NCBI RefSeq assembly: GCF_038502225.1
Contig: NC_091325.1
Location: 33,875,401 to 33,939,400 of the forward strand
Reading direction: 5' to 3'
DNA: 64,000 bases
From: Cherax quadricarinatus
Lineage: Eukaryota > Arthropoda > Malacostraca > Decapoda > Parastacidae
Both the position numbers and the translations under genes were made by a program. Below, in pieces: positions 46,988 to 57,230 of the stretch. The notes beneath the pieces are model-generated. The model was not told the DNA's origin, made no database searches, and worked only from the letters and a program-made list of their open reading frames with translations. The number at the start of each line of letters is the position of its first letter. Position 1 is the first letter of the stretch.

Positions 46988-47270
46988 AATAAAAGTAATG
47001 CATCAAAGGAAGGCATATAAAGGGTCTAGCCCACACCTCACTATCACACCCCACAACAAAGCAACACCTGACGCGCTACTCATAGGAATGGGAACACTGC
47101 AGCAGGCCCGCTGGCCCAACTAGACAGGTCCTTCATGCAACCCACCAACAAAATATTCTACCCCAGAATTAAGAATTTTAAAATTTATTATTTGTCTAAT
47201 GTATTATTAAATTCTTCACAAATTCTATTAATTGTAAATGGATCTAATTTATATAAACCAAAGGAAATAT

Positions 47271-48333
47271 TCATATTATTGCCAAACTGCTTTTTATGAA
47301 ACAAGATTCAATTATATTCCTGTCGACCATGGACTTGTTTGATACAACTTTCTCAACTTTTTGAAAATCAATTGGATGGTTAAAATCTCTCACATGAATA
47401 AATAGAGCATTGGAATCTTGTCCAGTTCTAATGCTATATTTATGTTGTTTTAATCTTAGTTCGAGATTTTTACCAGTTTGACTGTAATAAACTTTATCGC
47501 AAATTTTACAAGAAATCTTATAGACACATCCGTCAGCATTTTGGGGGTAATTCTTTATCAAAAGTTTTTTTTACTGTATCAAGATTTTTAAATACAACTT
47601 TGATATTATAAGTCTTAAGAAGACAAGGCATATCAACCAAGTTTTCATGGTAAGGGAGAACCAACATATTTTTAGTTGAATAAGGCTGGTTGTCCCTTTT
47701 TGGATTGTAAAAAGTATTTCTAGCAATTTTAAAAGATTTATCAATTACGTTTCTTGGGTATTTCAAATCATTACCTATTTCATAAATTTTGGATATTTCT
47801 TCATCTATGAACTCTGGACTACAAATACGTAAAGCTCTCAAAAACATTGATGAGAAAACAGACAGTTTAACTCTATCTTGATGTGAAGAATAATAATGGA
47901 CATTTGAACGGTTATTTGTAGGTTTTCTGTAAATTTTAATTTGGAATTCATTACCCTTAATAATTAAAACATCTAGAAAAGGCAATGAGTTATTTTCAAC
48001 AAATTCATCAGTAAAGTTTATAGAATGGGCTAAGCTATTTAATTTGCCAAGGAAGTGGTGTATATCTTCATTCTTGGGCATAAGACACAAAATATCGTCA
48101 ACATATCTGAACCATTTAGCTCTATTAGGGAGGATTGTGTTAAGCAACCTTGTTTCAAAAAATTCCATGTATAGGTTACTAAGAACAGGTGAAAGAGGAT
48201 TTCCCATTGCCATACCAAACTTCTGAGTGTAAAACTTATCATTAAATACAAATTTTGCATCAACAATGCAAAGTTTAAAAAGTTTAATGATAGGAACTGG
48301 CAATGGTAAATCATAATTAGCCCAATGACCCAC
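47271..48333 (-). pseudogene. PLE polyprotein: reverse transcriptase plus GIY-YIG endonuclease (frameshifted)
   Basis: The upstream frame (48333-47533) carries RT motif B (MAMGNPLSPVLSNLYMEFFE) and the catalytic YVDD (RYVDDILCL), then the thumb with KIYRKPTNNRSN and a long basic linker. Upstream RT motifs are missing. A frameshift in an A8 run (about 47565-47572 on the plus strand) separates it from the second frame (47561-47271), which holds the GIY-YIG domain: GCVYKISCKICDKVYYSQTG, LELRLKQHKYSIRTG, HVRDFNHPIDF. The usual Y-I/V-G is here Y-Y-S, probably damaging. In intact PLEs the two domains are one protein that primes reverse transcription from a nicked target. Confidence 0.9.
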
Positions 48334-48352
48334 AAGACAAATAATTATAAGT

Positions 48353-48735
<383 letters not shown>

Positions 48736-48937
48736 AGTGGAACCTCAAATATCGAACTTTCTTCAGTCCAGAAGGCTGTTCGAGTGCCTTTACCGAATGA
48801 ATTTATTCCCATCAGGAATAATGTAAATTAGATTAGTCCATTTCAGACCCTCAAAAATACACTTATGAAAGCACTTACAAAAATACACTTACATAATTGG
48901 TTGTGTAGGGAGCAGTTCGATTTTTAAGGTTCCACTG
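48736..48937. mobile_element. 202-bp MITE, Tc1/mariner or pogo/Tigger-like
   Basis: Imperfect terminal inverted repeats: CAGTGGAACCTCAAATATCG at the left and, at the right, the complement CAGTGGAACCTTAAAAATCG. Flanks are CA (left) and TA (right), consistent with a decayed TA target duplication. No coding capacity. Family placement follows from the CAGTGGAACCTC type ends and is tentative. Confidence 0.8.
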
Positions 48938-48954
48938 TATATTTATCTGCTTTC

Positions 48955-49572
48955 CTTTTTTATATTAGACGATCGACACCATGCCTAACCCTTCTAGGGT
49001 AGGGTAGGTGCCTGAGTCCGAGCCTTTAGCTCATAAGACTGTCATCCCCATTAACCCCCATGAGGCGGGGATGACAGACCAGAGAGGCCTAGCTTGTGGC
49101 TAGGCCTGGGGACAGTTGGTCCCAAAGATGAGGAGGTACTTGTGCCTCCTCCCATGGGAGACTTAGGTCTCAGACACTCCTTAAAGAGGGAGCCAAGGCC
49201 GGGCCACCACTTGGACAAGGCCCGGGCCGGGAGAATACCGGCTAATCTTTAATTAATAATATCCTTTTTTATATTAGACGATCGACACCATGCCTAACCC
49301 TTCTAGGGTAGGGTAGGTGCCTGAGTCCGAGCCTTTAGCTCATAAGACTGTCATCCCCATTAACCCCCATGAGGCGGGGATGACAGACCAGAGAGGCCTA
49401 GCTTGTGGCTAGGCCTGGGGACAGTTGGTCCCAAAGATGAGGAGGTACTTGTGCCTCCTCCCATGGGAGACTTAGGTCTCAGACACTCCCTAAAGAGGGA
49501 GCCAAGGCCGGGCCACCACTTTGAAAAGGCCCGGGCCGGGAGAATACCGGCGAATCTTTAATAATAATATTA
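48955..49572. repeat. 309-bp repeat, two tandem copies
   Basis: Copies at about 48955-49263 and 49264-49572, nearly identical (differences such as CTTAAAG/CCTAAAG and TTGGACAA/TTGAAAAA). Each begins with ATATTAGACGATCGACACC, contains an 11-bp stem CTGTCATCCCC/GGGGATGACAG, and ends CCCGGGCCGGGAGAATACC then GGC(T/G)AATCTTTAAT. A third start (ATATTAGACGGTCTGACAC) follows at 49567. The tail resembles that of the repeat at 56430 and 63545. Possibly a SINE or LINE 3' end; family unknown. Confidence 0.85.
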
Positions 49573-49620
49573 GACGGTCTGACACTGTGTTATTTTCTCA
49601 TGTGAGTAACTTGTTAAAAA

Positions 49621-49762
49621 TAGTCTTTATAATTGTGAAAGGTATTCCTGGTAATTTTAAAGGATTTATCAATTAAATGTTTTGAGTATATAAAGGTCAT
49701 TAGCTGTTTCATAAATCTTCAAGATTTCTTCATCAACGAACTCTGAGCTACTAATACGTAAA
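49621..49762 (-). pseudogene. Second PLE fragment (RT linker region)
   Basis: Nucleotides align with 47696-47835 of the PLE: minus-strand LRISSSEFVDEEILKIYETA against LRICSPEFIDEEISKIYEIG. Too short to hold any motif; an older, diverged relic. Confidence 0.7.
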
Positions 49763-50184
49763 TTTTATTATTACGATGTAAATATCCAGATAATCTGGAA
49801 TTTTATTTCGTCACCCGAACATTTACACTTAGCTAACAAGTGGATGATATAATGTAGCTACAGTATTCCCAGTATTTATTATACTGTTAGCATAGAAATA
49901 AAAGATTTAATCATTAATGTTTTTATAGAGTCATTTAATATATACTAGCTAAGCTGCCACGTTCCTGAGGCCCAGTTTATGTTTTACACTTTTATGATTT
50001 TTTGTAAGAGCGATAAAATAAAATCATAGAAAATACTGTAGCTAAAAGTTGGACATGAGCTACAGTTCTTTTCAGACTCACAGGTTAATTAAGAATATCC
50101 AGAGCCTGTTGTCTGTACAGTGTCCAAACGCCGTAACTCGTAAGAGTTGTCTCTGTTTCTTTCAGTCTTTCCCTTCCTCTCTCC
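49763..50184. other. AT-rich spacer
   Basis: No gene or repeat that I recognise. Confidence 0.5.
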
Positions 50185-50188
50185 TTCC

Positions 50189-50240
<52 letters not shown>
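50185..50240. repeat. (CT)n microsatellite
   Basis: About 25 CT dinucleotides with flanking pyrimidine-rich sequence; no coding content nearby. Confidence 0.9.
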
Positions 50241-50242
<2 letters not shown>

Positions 50243-50454
50243 CACTCATTGTCTCCCCCTCTCTCTAGTCAAAACCCCCTCGTATTATGATGTTTGCTAA
50301 ACTCACTGAAAATATTTGTACAAACTTGTAAATACATTTGGTGAGGGGAACATATGTTTACTCACTAGCTATTATCCAGTGTATGCTTGATTTCTCATTA
50401 ACTTATTCACTGTTGATTGTGCCTTGGATGGTATTCCAGAAGGCTTATTATAAC

Positions 50455-51060
50455 TGGCAGGCAGTACTATCAGTGAGGTGGAAAGTACCTTCTCTGAGGC
50501 AGGCAGTACTATCAGTGAGGTGGAAAGTACCTTCTCTGAGGCAGGCAGTACTATCAGTGAGGTGGAAAGTACCTTCTCTGAGGCAGGCAGTACTATCAGT
50601 GAGGTGGAAAGTACCTTCTCTGAGGCAGGCAGTACTATCAGTGAGGTGGAAAGTACCTTCTCTGAGGCAGGCAGTACTATCAGCGAGGTAGAAAGTACCT
50701 TCTCTGAGGCAGGCAGTACTATCAGCGAGGTAGAAAGTACCTTCTCTGAGGCAGGCAGTACTGTCAGTGAGGTAGAAAGTACCTTCTCTGAGGCAGGCAG
50801 TACTGTCAGTGAGGTAGAAAGTACCTTCTCTGAGGCAGGCAGTACTGTCAGTGAGGTAGAAAGTACCTTCTCTGAGGCAGGCAGTACTGTCAGTGAGGTA
50901 GAAAGTACCTTCTCTGAGGCAGGCAGTACTGTCAGTGAGGTAGAAAGTACCTTCTCTGAGGCAGGCAGTACTGTCAGTGAGGTAGAAAGTACCTTCTCTG
51001 AGGCAGGCAGTACTGTCAGTGAGGTAGAAAGTACCTTCTCTGAGGCAGGCAGTACACTCC
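50455..51060. repeat. 42-bp minisatellite, 14 full copies plus a partial
   Basis: GCAGTACT recurs at 50461, 50503 and so on to 51007, with a partial at 51049, always 42 bp apart. Each unit is two related 21-bp halves (AGGCAGTACTGTCAGTGAGG and AGAAAGTACCTTCTCTGAGG types). Variants change in order along the array: GGTGGAAAG/CTATCAGT first, CTATCAGCGAGGTAG next, CTGTCAGTGAGGTAG last. Being 14 codons long, it opens frames on both strands (SEAGSTISEVESTF repeats); I do not regard these as genes. Confidence 0.95.
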
Positions 51061-51500
51061 CTTCTAATGAAGTATTCTTTTTCAGAAGTAATTTGTACCC
51101 TTCTTGCGGCAGACACCAGCATAACTGAGGCAGTTTGTACGTTACCCGAGTCTGAGCACACCATGTATGTGGCGCTCATCCTCATGAAGGGGACCCCGCG
51201 GTCTCTCTCTAGGGGACGCTGGGCCCTCCATGAGGTAAGACAGGAGGACGTACCCTCTATGAAGCAGACAGTACCCACTCCTAGACAGGCAGTACTATGT
51301 CTGAGGTCAGCAGTCCCTTCTCTGAGGTAGGCAATACCCTCTCTCACAAAGGCGGTACCCTCTCTGAGGTACACAATGCTGTCTCTCAGACAGGCAGTAC
51401 CGTCGATGAGGTAGGCAGTACCACCTCTGAAGCAAGCATTACTGTCTCTCACACAGTCTGTACCCTTTATGAGGTAGGCAGTAACCTCAGCGCTCGTACA
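51061..51500. repeat. Degenerate 21-bp units flanking the minisatellite
   Basis: Diverged monomers such as GAGGTAGGCAATACCCTCTC and GAGGTAGGCAGTACCACCTC at about 21-bp spacing. They look like the older source from which the 42-bp dimer was amplified. Confidence 0.75.
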
Positions 51501-51629
51501 TCACAAATGCCACTCTTGCACCAGCAAAATGCACCGCGTCAGAGGAATATTAACTAAGCCAGCTAACACAATCAATAACTGTGACCGTGACTACTGTGTT
51601 GTCAGTAGCCACACTCACCTCCAGGGCAG

Positions 51630-53160
51630 TGCTGGGGAAGTGGAAGCTGGGGAAGTGTAAGCTGGGGGATTGTAAGCTGGGGAGTAAAGCTAGGGGAGTG
51701 GACGCTGGGGTAGTGGAAGCTGAGAGAACGTAAGCCGAGGAGTGGAAGATGGGATAGTGGAAGCTAGGGGAGAGGAAGCGTGGATGCTGGAGGTTGGGAG
51801 AGAGGAAACTGGAGATGGGAGAGGGATGCATGCAAGCTGGGGTATGGGAAAGGGTAGCGTGGGAGCTAGAGAATGGGAGAAGGGAACATGAAAGCATGAG
51901 AATAGGAGAGAGGAACATGAAAGCTTTGGAATAGGAGAGGGGAGCATGGAACCTAGAAATGGGAGAGAATAGCGTGGAAGCAGAGAATGGGAGAGGAGAA
52001 AATGGAAGCTGGGGATGGAGAGGGAAGCGTGGAAGCTGGGAATGGGAGTGGGGAGCATAGAAGCAGGGGATGGGGGAGGGGAGCATGGAAGCTGGGGATG
52101 GGAGAGGGGAGCATAAAAGCTGTGGGATGGGAAAGGGCAGAATGGAAGCTGGGGATGGAGAGGGGAACATGGAAGCTGGGGGATGGGAGAGAGGAGCGTG
52201 GAACAGTGGAACGTAGAAGTTGGGGGATCTTAACCTGAGATACGGGAAGCTGTAGAAGAGGAAGCAGGGTGAGTGGGATCAAAGAGAGTGGGAGTTGTGC
52301 AAGTAGTAGGTAGGAGAGTGAGAGCTGGGAGATGAGAACAATGAGAGTGGTAGGTGGGAGAGTGAAAGCTGTGGGAGCGGGAACTTGGAAAGAAGGAGCT
52401 GTGGGAGTGGGAGCTTGGGAAGTAGGAGGTGGCGGAATGGGAAGTTTGCAAAGTATGAACTGAGGGAATGGAGGGTAAGAAGGTGGGAGGTAGGAGTGGG
52501 AGCTGCGAGAGTGGGAGCTGAAAGAGAGGAGGAAGAAGGCGAGAGTGCTGAGAGAGTGTAAGCTTCAAGAGTTGGTGCTAGTAAAGTTGCAGCTGGGTGA
52601 GTAGGAGCTGGGAGAGAGGGAGATGGGTGAGTGGGACTTGGAAGAGCAGAATATGTAGAGGTAAGAATTGGCAGAATACGAAGTGAGGCAGTGGAGTGGT
52701 CCTAGTGAAGCTGGGGTGAGTGGGAGCTCTGATAGAGTGAGCTTGGAGATCGGGGGCTCCAAGTGAAAGCTGAGAGTAGGCCCTGTGAATGAAGGAGCTG
52801 AGAGAGAAGGTGTTGGGAACGTGGAATTTAGGTGACTGGAAGCGGGCAGAGTGTGTGATGTGGGATTGGGAACTGGGAAATTGGGACCTGGAAGAGTGGG
52901 AGCTGGGAAACGATGGGATAAGAGTGGGAGCTGGGAAAAGATGGGATAAGAGTGGGAGCTGGGAAAAGATGGGATAAGAGTGGGAGCTGGGAGTGATGGA
53001 TCGGTCGGAATGGGAGCTGAGACAGCGGGAGCTAGCCAAGTTAGAGATGGGTAGATGGGAGGTGGAAAAGAGGGATAAGGAAGAGTTATAGCCTAGAGAG
53101 TCGGAGTAGAGAGAGTTGGAGCTGGGGAGTGAGGGTGTAAGAGTGGCAGACTGGAAAGAG
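51630..53160. repeat. Purine-rich degenerate tandem repeat, about 1.5 kb
   Basis: The plus strand is mostly G and A. First part (to about 52210): imperfect ~28-bp units around GGAAGCTGGGGATGGGAGAG. Second part: shorter GTGGGAGCTGGGA-type units. At 52913, 52941 and 52969 there is a clean 28-bp triplication (ATGGGATAAGAGTGGGAGC). Proline/serine-rich minus-strand frames are compositional. Confidence 0.85.
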
Positions 53161-53258
53161 ATAACATTGATAGTAGCAGCAGGAGAGTTCGAATATAAAT
53201 AAGGTAGAAAGCAAGTATCCCCTTTTGGTCCAACTCGACAGTTTGCCTTATTCGGTTC

Positions 53259-53369
<111 letters not shown>

Positions 53370-53580
53370 GAATTTCTTCAGCCAGAGAGTTGTTAGGAAG
53401 TGGAGTAGTCTGGCAAATGATGTAGTGGAGGCAGGAACCATACATAGTTTCAAGACGAGGTATGATATAGCTAATGAAGCAGGGAGAGGGAGGACCCAGT
53501 AGTGGTCAGTGAAGAGGCGGTGCCAGGAGCTGAGTTTCGACCCCTGCAACCACAATTAGGTGAGTACACACACACACACA
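53370..53580 (+). mobile_element. LINE family A 3' end, plus strand, in CA repeats
   Basis: Translation NFFSQRVVRKWSSLANDVVE, AGTIHSFKTRYDIANEAGRG, then stop; the 3' UTR ends AGGTGAGTACACACA. It is 5'-truncated, starts directly after the 53262-53369 CA tract and runs into a second CA tract (53565-53580). Confidence 0.85.
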
Positions 53581-54175
53581 GAGGAAGGGCACTGCAATGG
53601 ATCAGAGAATACCTGACAGGGAGGCAACAACGGGTCATGATACGTGATTAGGTGTCACAGTGGGCTACTGTGACGAGCGGGGTCCCACAGGGGCCAGTCA
53701 TAGGACCAGTGCTATTTTTGATATATGTGAATGACATGGTGGAAGGGATAGACTCTGAAGTGTCCCTGTTCGCAGATGATGCGAAGCTAATAAGAAGGAA
53801 TAAATCGGATGAGGATCAGTCAGGACTACAAAGAGACCTGGACAGGCTGGACAAGTGGTCCAGCAACGGGCTTCTCGATTTCAACCCTGCCAAATGCGAA
53901 GTCATGAAGATTGGGGAAGGGCAAAGAAGACCGCAGACAGAGTATAAGCTAGGTGGACAAAGGCTGCAAACCTCACTCAAGGAGAAAGATCTTGGGGTGA
54001 CCATAACACCGAGCACGTCTCCGGAGGCACACATCAACCAGATAACTGCTGCAGCATATGGGCGCCTAGCAAACCTGAAAATAGCATTCCTTAGTAAGGA
54101 ATCGTTCAAGACACTGTACACTGTATATGTCAGGCCCATACTGGACTATGCAAGTTTGGAATCCACACCTGGTCA
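53581..54175 (+). pseudogene. LINE family A reverse transcriptase fragment
   Basis: RT palm: after WIREYLTGRQQRV and one in-frame TAG (53649) comes motif B SGVPQGPVIGPVLFLIYVND, motif C LFADDAKLI, then LDRLDKWSSNGLLDFNPAKC, a GVTITPSTSPEAHINQIT thumb and LYTVYVRPILDYA. A 5-nt deletion near 54150 (compared with the copy at 2941-3110) shifts the frame before the VWNP-type end. Motif A and upstream parts are missing. Jockey/CR1-superfamily element. Confidence 0.88.
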
Positions 54176-54738
54176 AGTACGTCAAGTAATTAGGGAAAGT
54201 ATAAAGATTTGCTAATCAAGGTAAGAATACTTTAATAGTAGGCGATTCTCAGGTAAGATATATGGACCGTGCATTTTATAACAGAGGCAGAAAGGTCAGA
54301 CAGGGAGTGTGTCTTCCTGGAGCTGGTGTTGGTGACATAGTCAGCAGGTTGGATAATATTATGGCAGGTAATGGGAACAAGCCCATTATCTGTCTTAGTG
54401 CTGGGGGTAATGACATTGGGAAGGGCAGGAGAGAGGAGCTGCTGGATAAATACAGGTCAGCCATAGAAGTAGTTAGGTCTAAGGGAGGGATCCCAGTCAT
54501 ATGTAGCATCTTGCCTAGAAAGGGAGTGGGCAATGAATGGATGTCTAGAGCAATTGGTACCTGGCTAGACAAGTACTGCAACGAACTTGCAATACCATTC
54601 ATTGATAACTGGGACCTATTCTTTGGCGAACGTGATATGTATGCAACGGATGGGGTTCATCTCTCTGGGGATGGAGTGGTTGCATTAGCCAATTCAATTG
54701 AGAGGGGAATTGATGACTTGTCTAGGAATTTAAACTGA
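54176..54738 (+). pseudogene. CR1-type LINE ORF1 with SGNH esterase domain
   Basis: The frame is open from 54203 to 54738. The first ATG (54262) lies after the catalytic block, so the real start is upstream: LIVGDSQVRYMDRAF puts the nucleophile Ser at 54247-54249. Following blocks are GAGVGDIVSRL, ICLSAGGNDIGKG (Gly-Asn block) and DGVHLSGDGV (Asp-His block), so all four SGNH elements are present. A frameshift near 54206 separates it from VRQVIRESIK upstream. Esterase domains in ORF1 of CR1-like LINEs are known; they may act on membranes or lipids, but the role is unproven. The domain looks intact, the N-terminus is lost. Confidence 0.85.
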
Positions 54739-54845
54739 TAAATTATAGAGGTATTAGTGTTTGTTGGAAACAATCAGGCTGCAGCATTAGGGTTAAAAAC
54801 AGCAGTTATTGCCGGGATACCTCAGGGATATGTTTAAAAGACAAT

Positions 54846-56292
54846 ATGCAAAATAAAGTTGCAAGTAATGGCAAATTAATTGATCAACAAACAAAGAGAG
54901 ATAGTAGAAAGCAACGAGTGACTAGCTCCCTTAAGGTTTACTATACAAATAGTAGGAGTCTAAGAAATAAGATAGATGAGCTAAGATTACTTGCAAGTGT
55001 AGGTAATATAGATATTATTGGTATAACAGAGACCTGGTTCAACCTGAAAGATAGAGAAATGCCTTCTGAATGCAACATACAGGGTTATAAACTATTCCAC
55101 ACTGATAGGGTCAACAGGAAGGGTGGTGGGGTGGCGATGTAAGTCAGAGAAAATTTAAATTGTTATCTTAGACATGATATAAGATTAGAAACATCGAACA
55201 CAGAATCTGTTTGGCTACAGTTTCTCGAGGGACGTGACAAATTAATTTTAGGTGTGATTTATAGGCCCCCAAACCTTGATAGGGAGTGCAGTAAGCTGTT
55301 ATGGGACAAAATTCATAAGGCATCTAGATATGAAAATGTTGTTATAATGAGGGATTTTAACTTTAGACAAATTGATTGGAACAATATGACAGGAAATCTT
55401 GAGTCTAGTGACTTTCTTGTTATGGTTCAGGATTGCTTTTTAGAATAGGTTGTGACAGAACCAACTAGAGGAAATAATCTGTTTGACTTGGTTGTTGCCA
55501 ACAGAGATTCACTAATTAGTAATCTTGAGGTTAATGATGAGCTTGGGGAAAGTGATCACAAATCACTTAGTCTCAATATATCATGGAATCACCCAGATAA
55601 CTGCAATCAAATCTCTGTCCATGATTTTCGCTTGGCCGACTTCATGGGACTAAAAAATTACCTGGGTGGGCTAAATTTGGATGTCCTGACTATGGGTCAG
55701 GTAGGTGATCTTGGTTGCCAATATGACGTTTTTTAGAGCATAGTTCTAGCTGCCCAGACAACTTTTGTTCCGAGTAGGGAACTAGATGTAACAAAAATGA
55801 TCCCAAATGGATGAACAATAGATTAAAACATCTCATTGGTCAAAAGAGAGGCATTTATAGGCGTACCAAAAGAGGGGATGGGCAGTTAAGAAATCAATAT
55901 ATTCAATTAAAGAGAGAAATAAAGAAAGGAATAAGAAAAGCAAAAGGGGATTATGAGGCTAAGGTCGCAAGGGATTCAAAGATTAACCCATAAGGGTTCT
56001 TTCAGGTATACAGAAGTAAGATTAGGGACAAGATAGGCCCACTTAAGAGTAACTCTGGTCAGATCACTGACAGTGATAAGGATATGTCAGAAATTCTCAA
56101 TACTTACTTCCTCTCAGTTTTCACCCAGGAAAATACTAGCGATATTCCTGAAATATGTAGAACAGGATGATAATAATTTATGCACGGTAACTAGTGACAT
56201 GGTCCCCAGACAAATAGACAAACTAAAACCTAACAAATCCCCAGGTCCTGATGAACTGTTTGCAAGGGTGTTAAAGGAATGTAAGGAGGAAC
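54846..56292 (+). pseudogene. CR1-type LINE ORF2: AP endonuclease and linker, broken
   Basis: Follows ORF1 after 107 bp, as in a two-ORF LINE. Visible in order: LKVYYTNSRSLRNKIDEL, IDIIGITETWFN, KGGGVAM, stop at 55139, LGVIYRPPNLDREC, VVIMRDFNFRQIDW (the usual Gly of G-D-F-N is Arg), stop near 55446, DLVVANRDSLIS, GESDHKSLSL, a basic linker MNNRLKHLIGQKRGIYRRT, and the RT beginning IDKLKPNKSPGPDELF. At least four stops or shifts. It ends where another repeat is inserted (about 56293), so the RT core is absent. Confidence 0.85.
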
Positions 56293-56437
56293 TTATCCTT
56301 ACTTGCATCTGCCACGCAGGTGCAAGTAAGGATAAACGACACTTCCCTACCCGGGGAGCCAATACCGGGTCTCCAAAATGGAAGAGACCCGGGCCGGGAT
56401 ACCATACCAGCGAATCAAATAGAATAGAATAGAATAG
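56293..56437 (+). mobile_element. 3' fragment of repeat D with (AATAG)n tail
   Basis: About 130 bp matching the complement of 63545-63670 (CTACCCGGGGAGCCAATACC, GAGACCCGGGCCGGG, ATACCATACC). It ends in AATAGAATAGAATAG. A 15-bp inverted repeat at its 5' edge (56293-56307 and 56321-56335) suggests a 5' inversion at insertion. Non-coding. Confidence 0.75.
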
Positions 56438-56455
56438 TTCTGCTTATTCGGCACG

Positions 56456-57230
<775 letters not shown>

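Noticed and set aside
50478..51128. 216-codon repeat protein and its 334-codon antisense counterpart
   Set aside because: Both are by-products of a 42-bp (14-codon) minisatellite; no start context or domain supports a gene.
51550..53100. Proline/serine-rich proteins on the minus strand
   Set aside because: They come from the purine-rich degenerate repeat; composition explains them.
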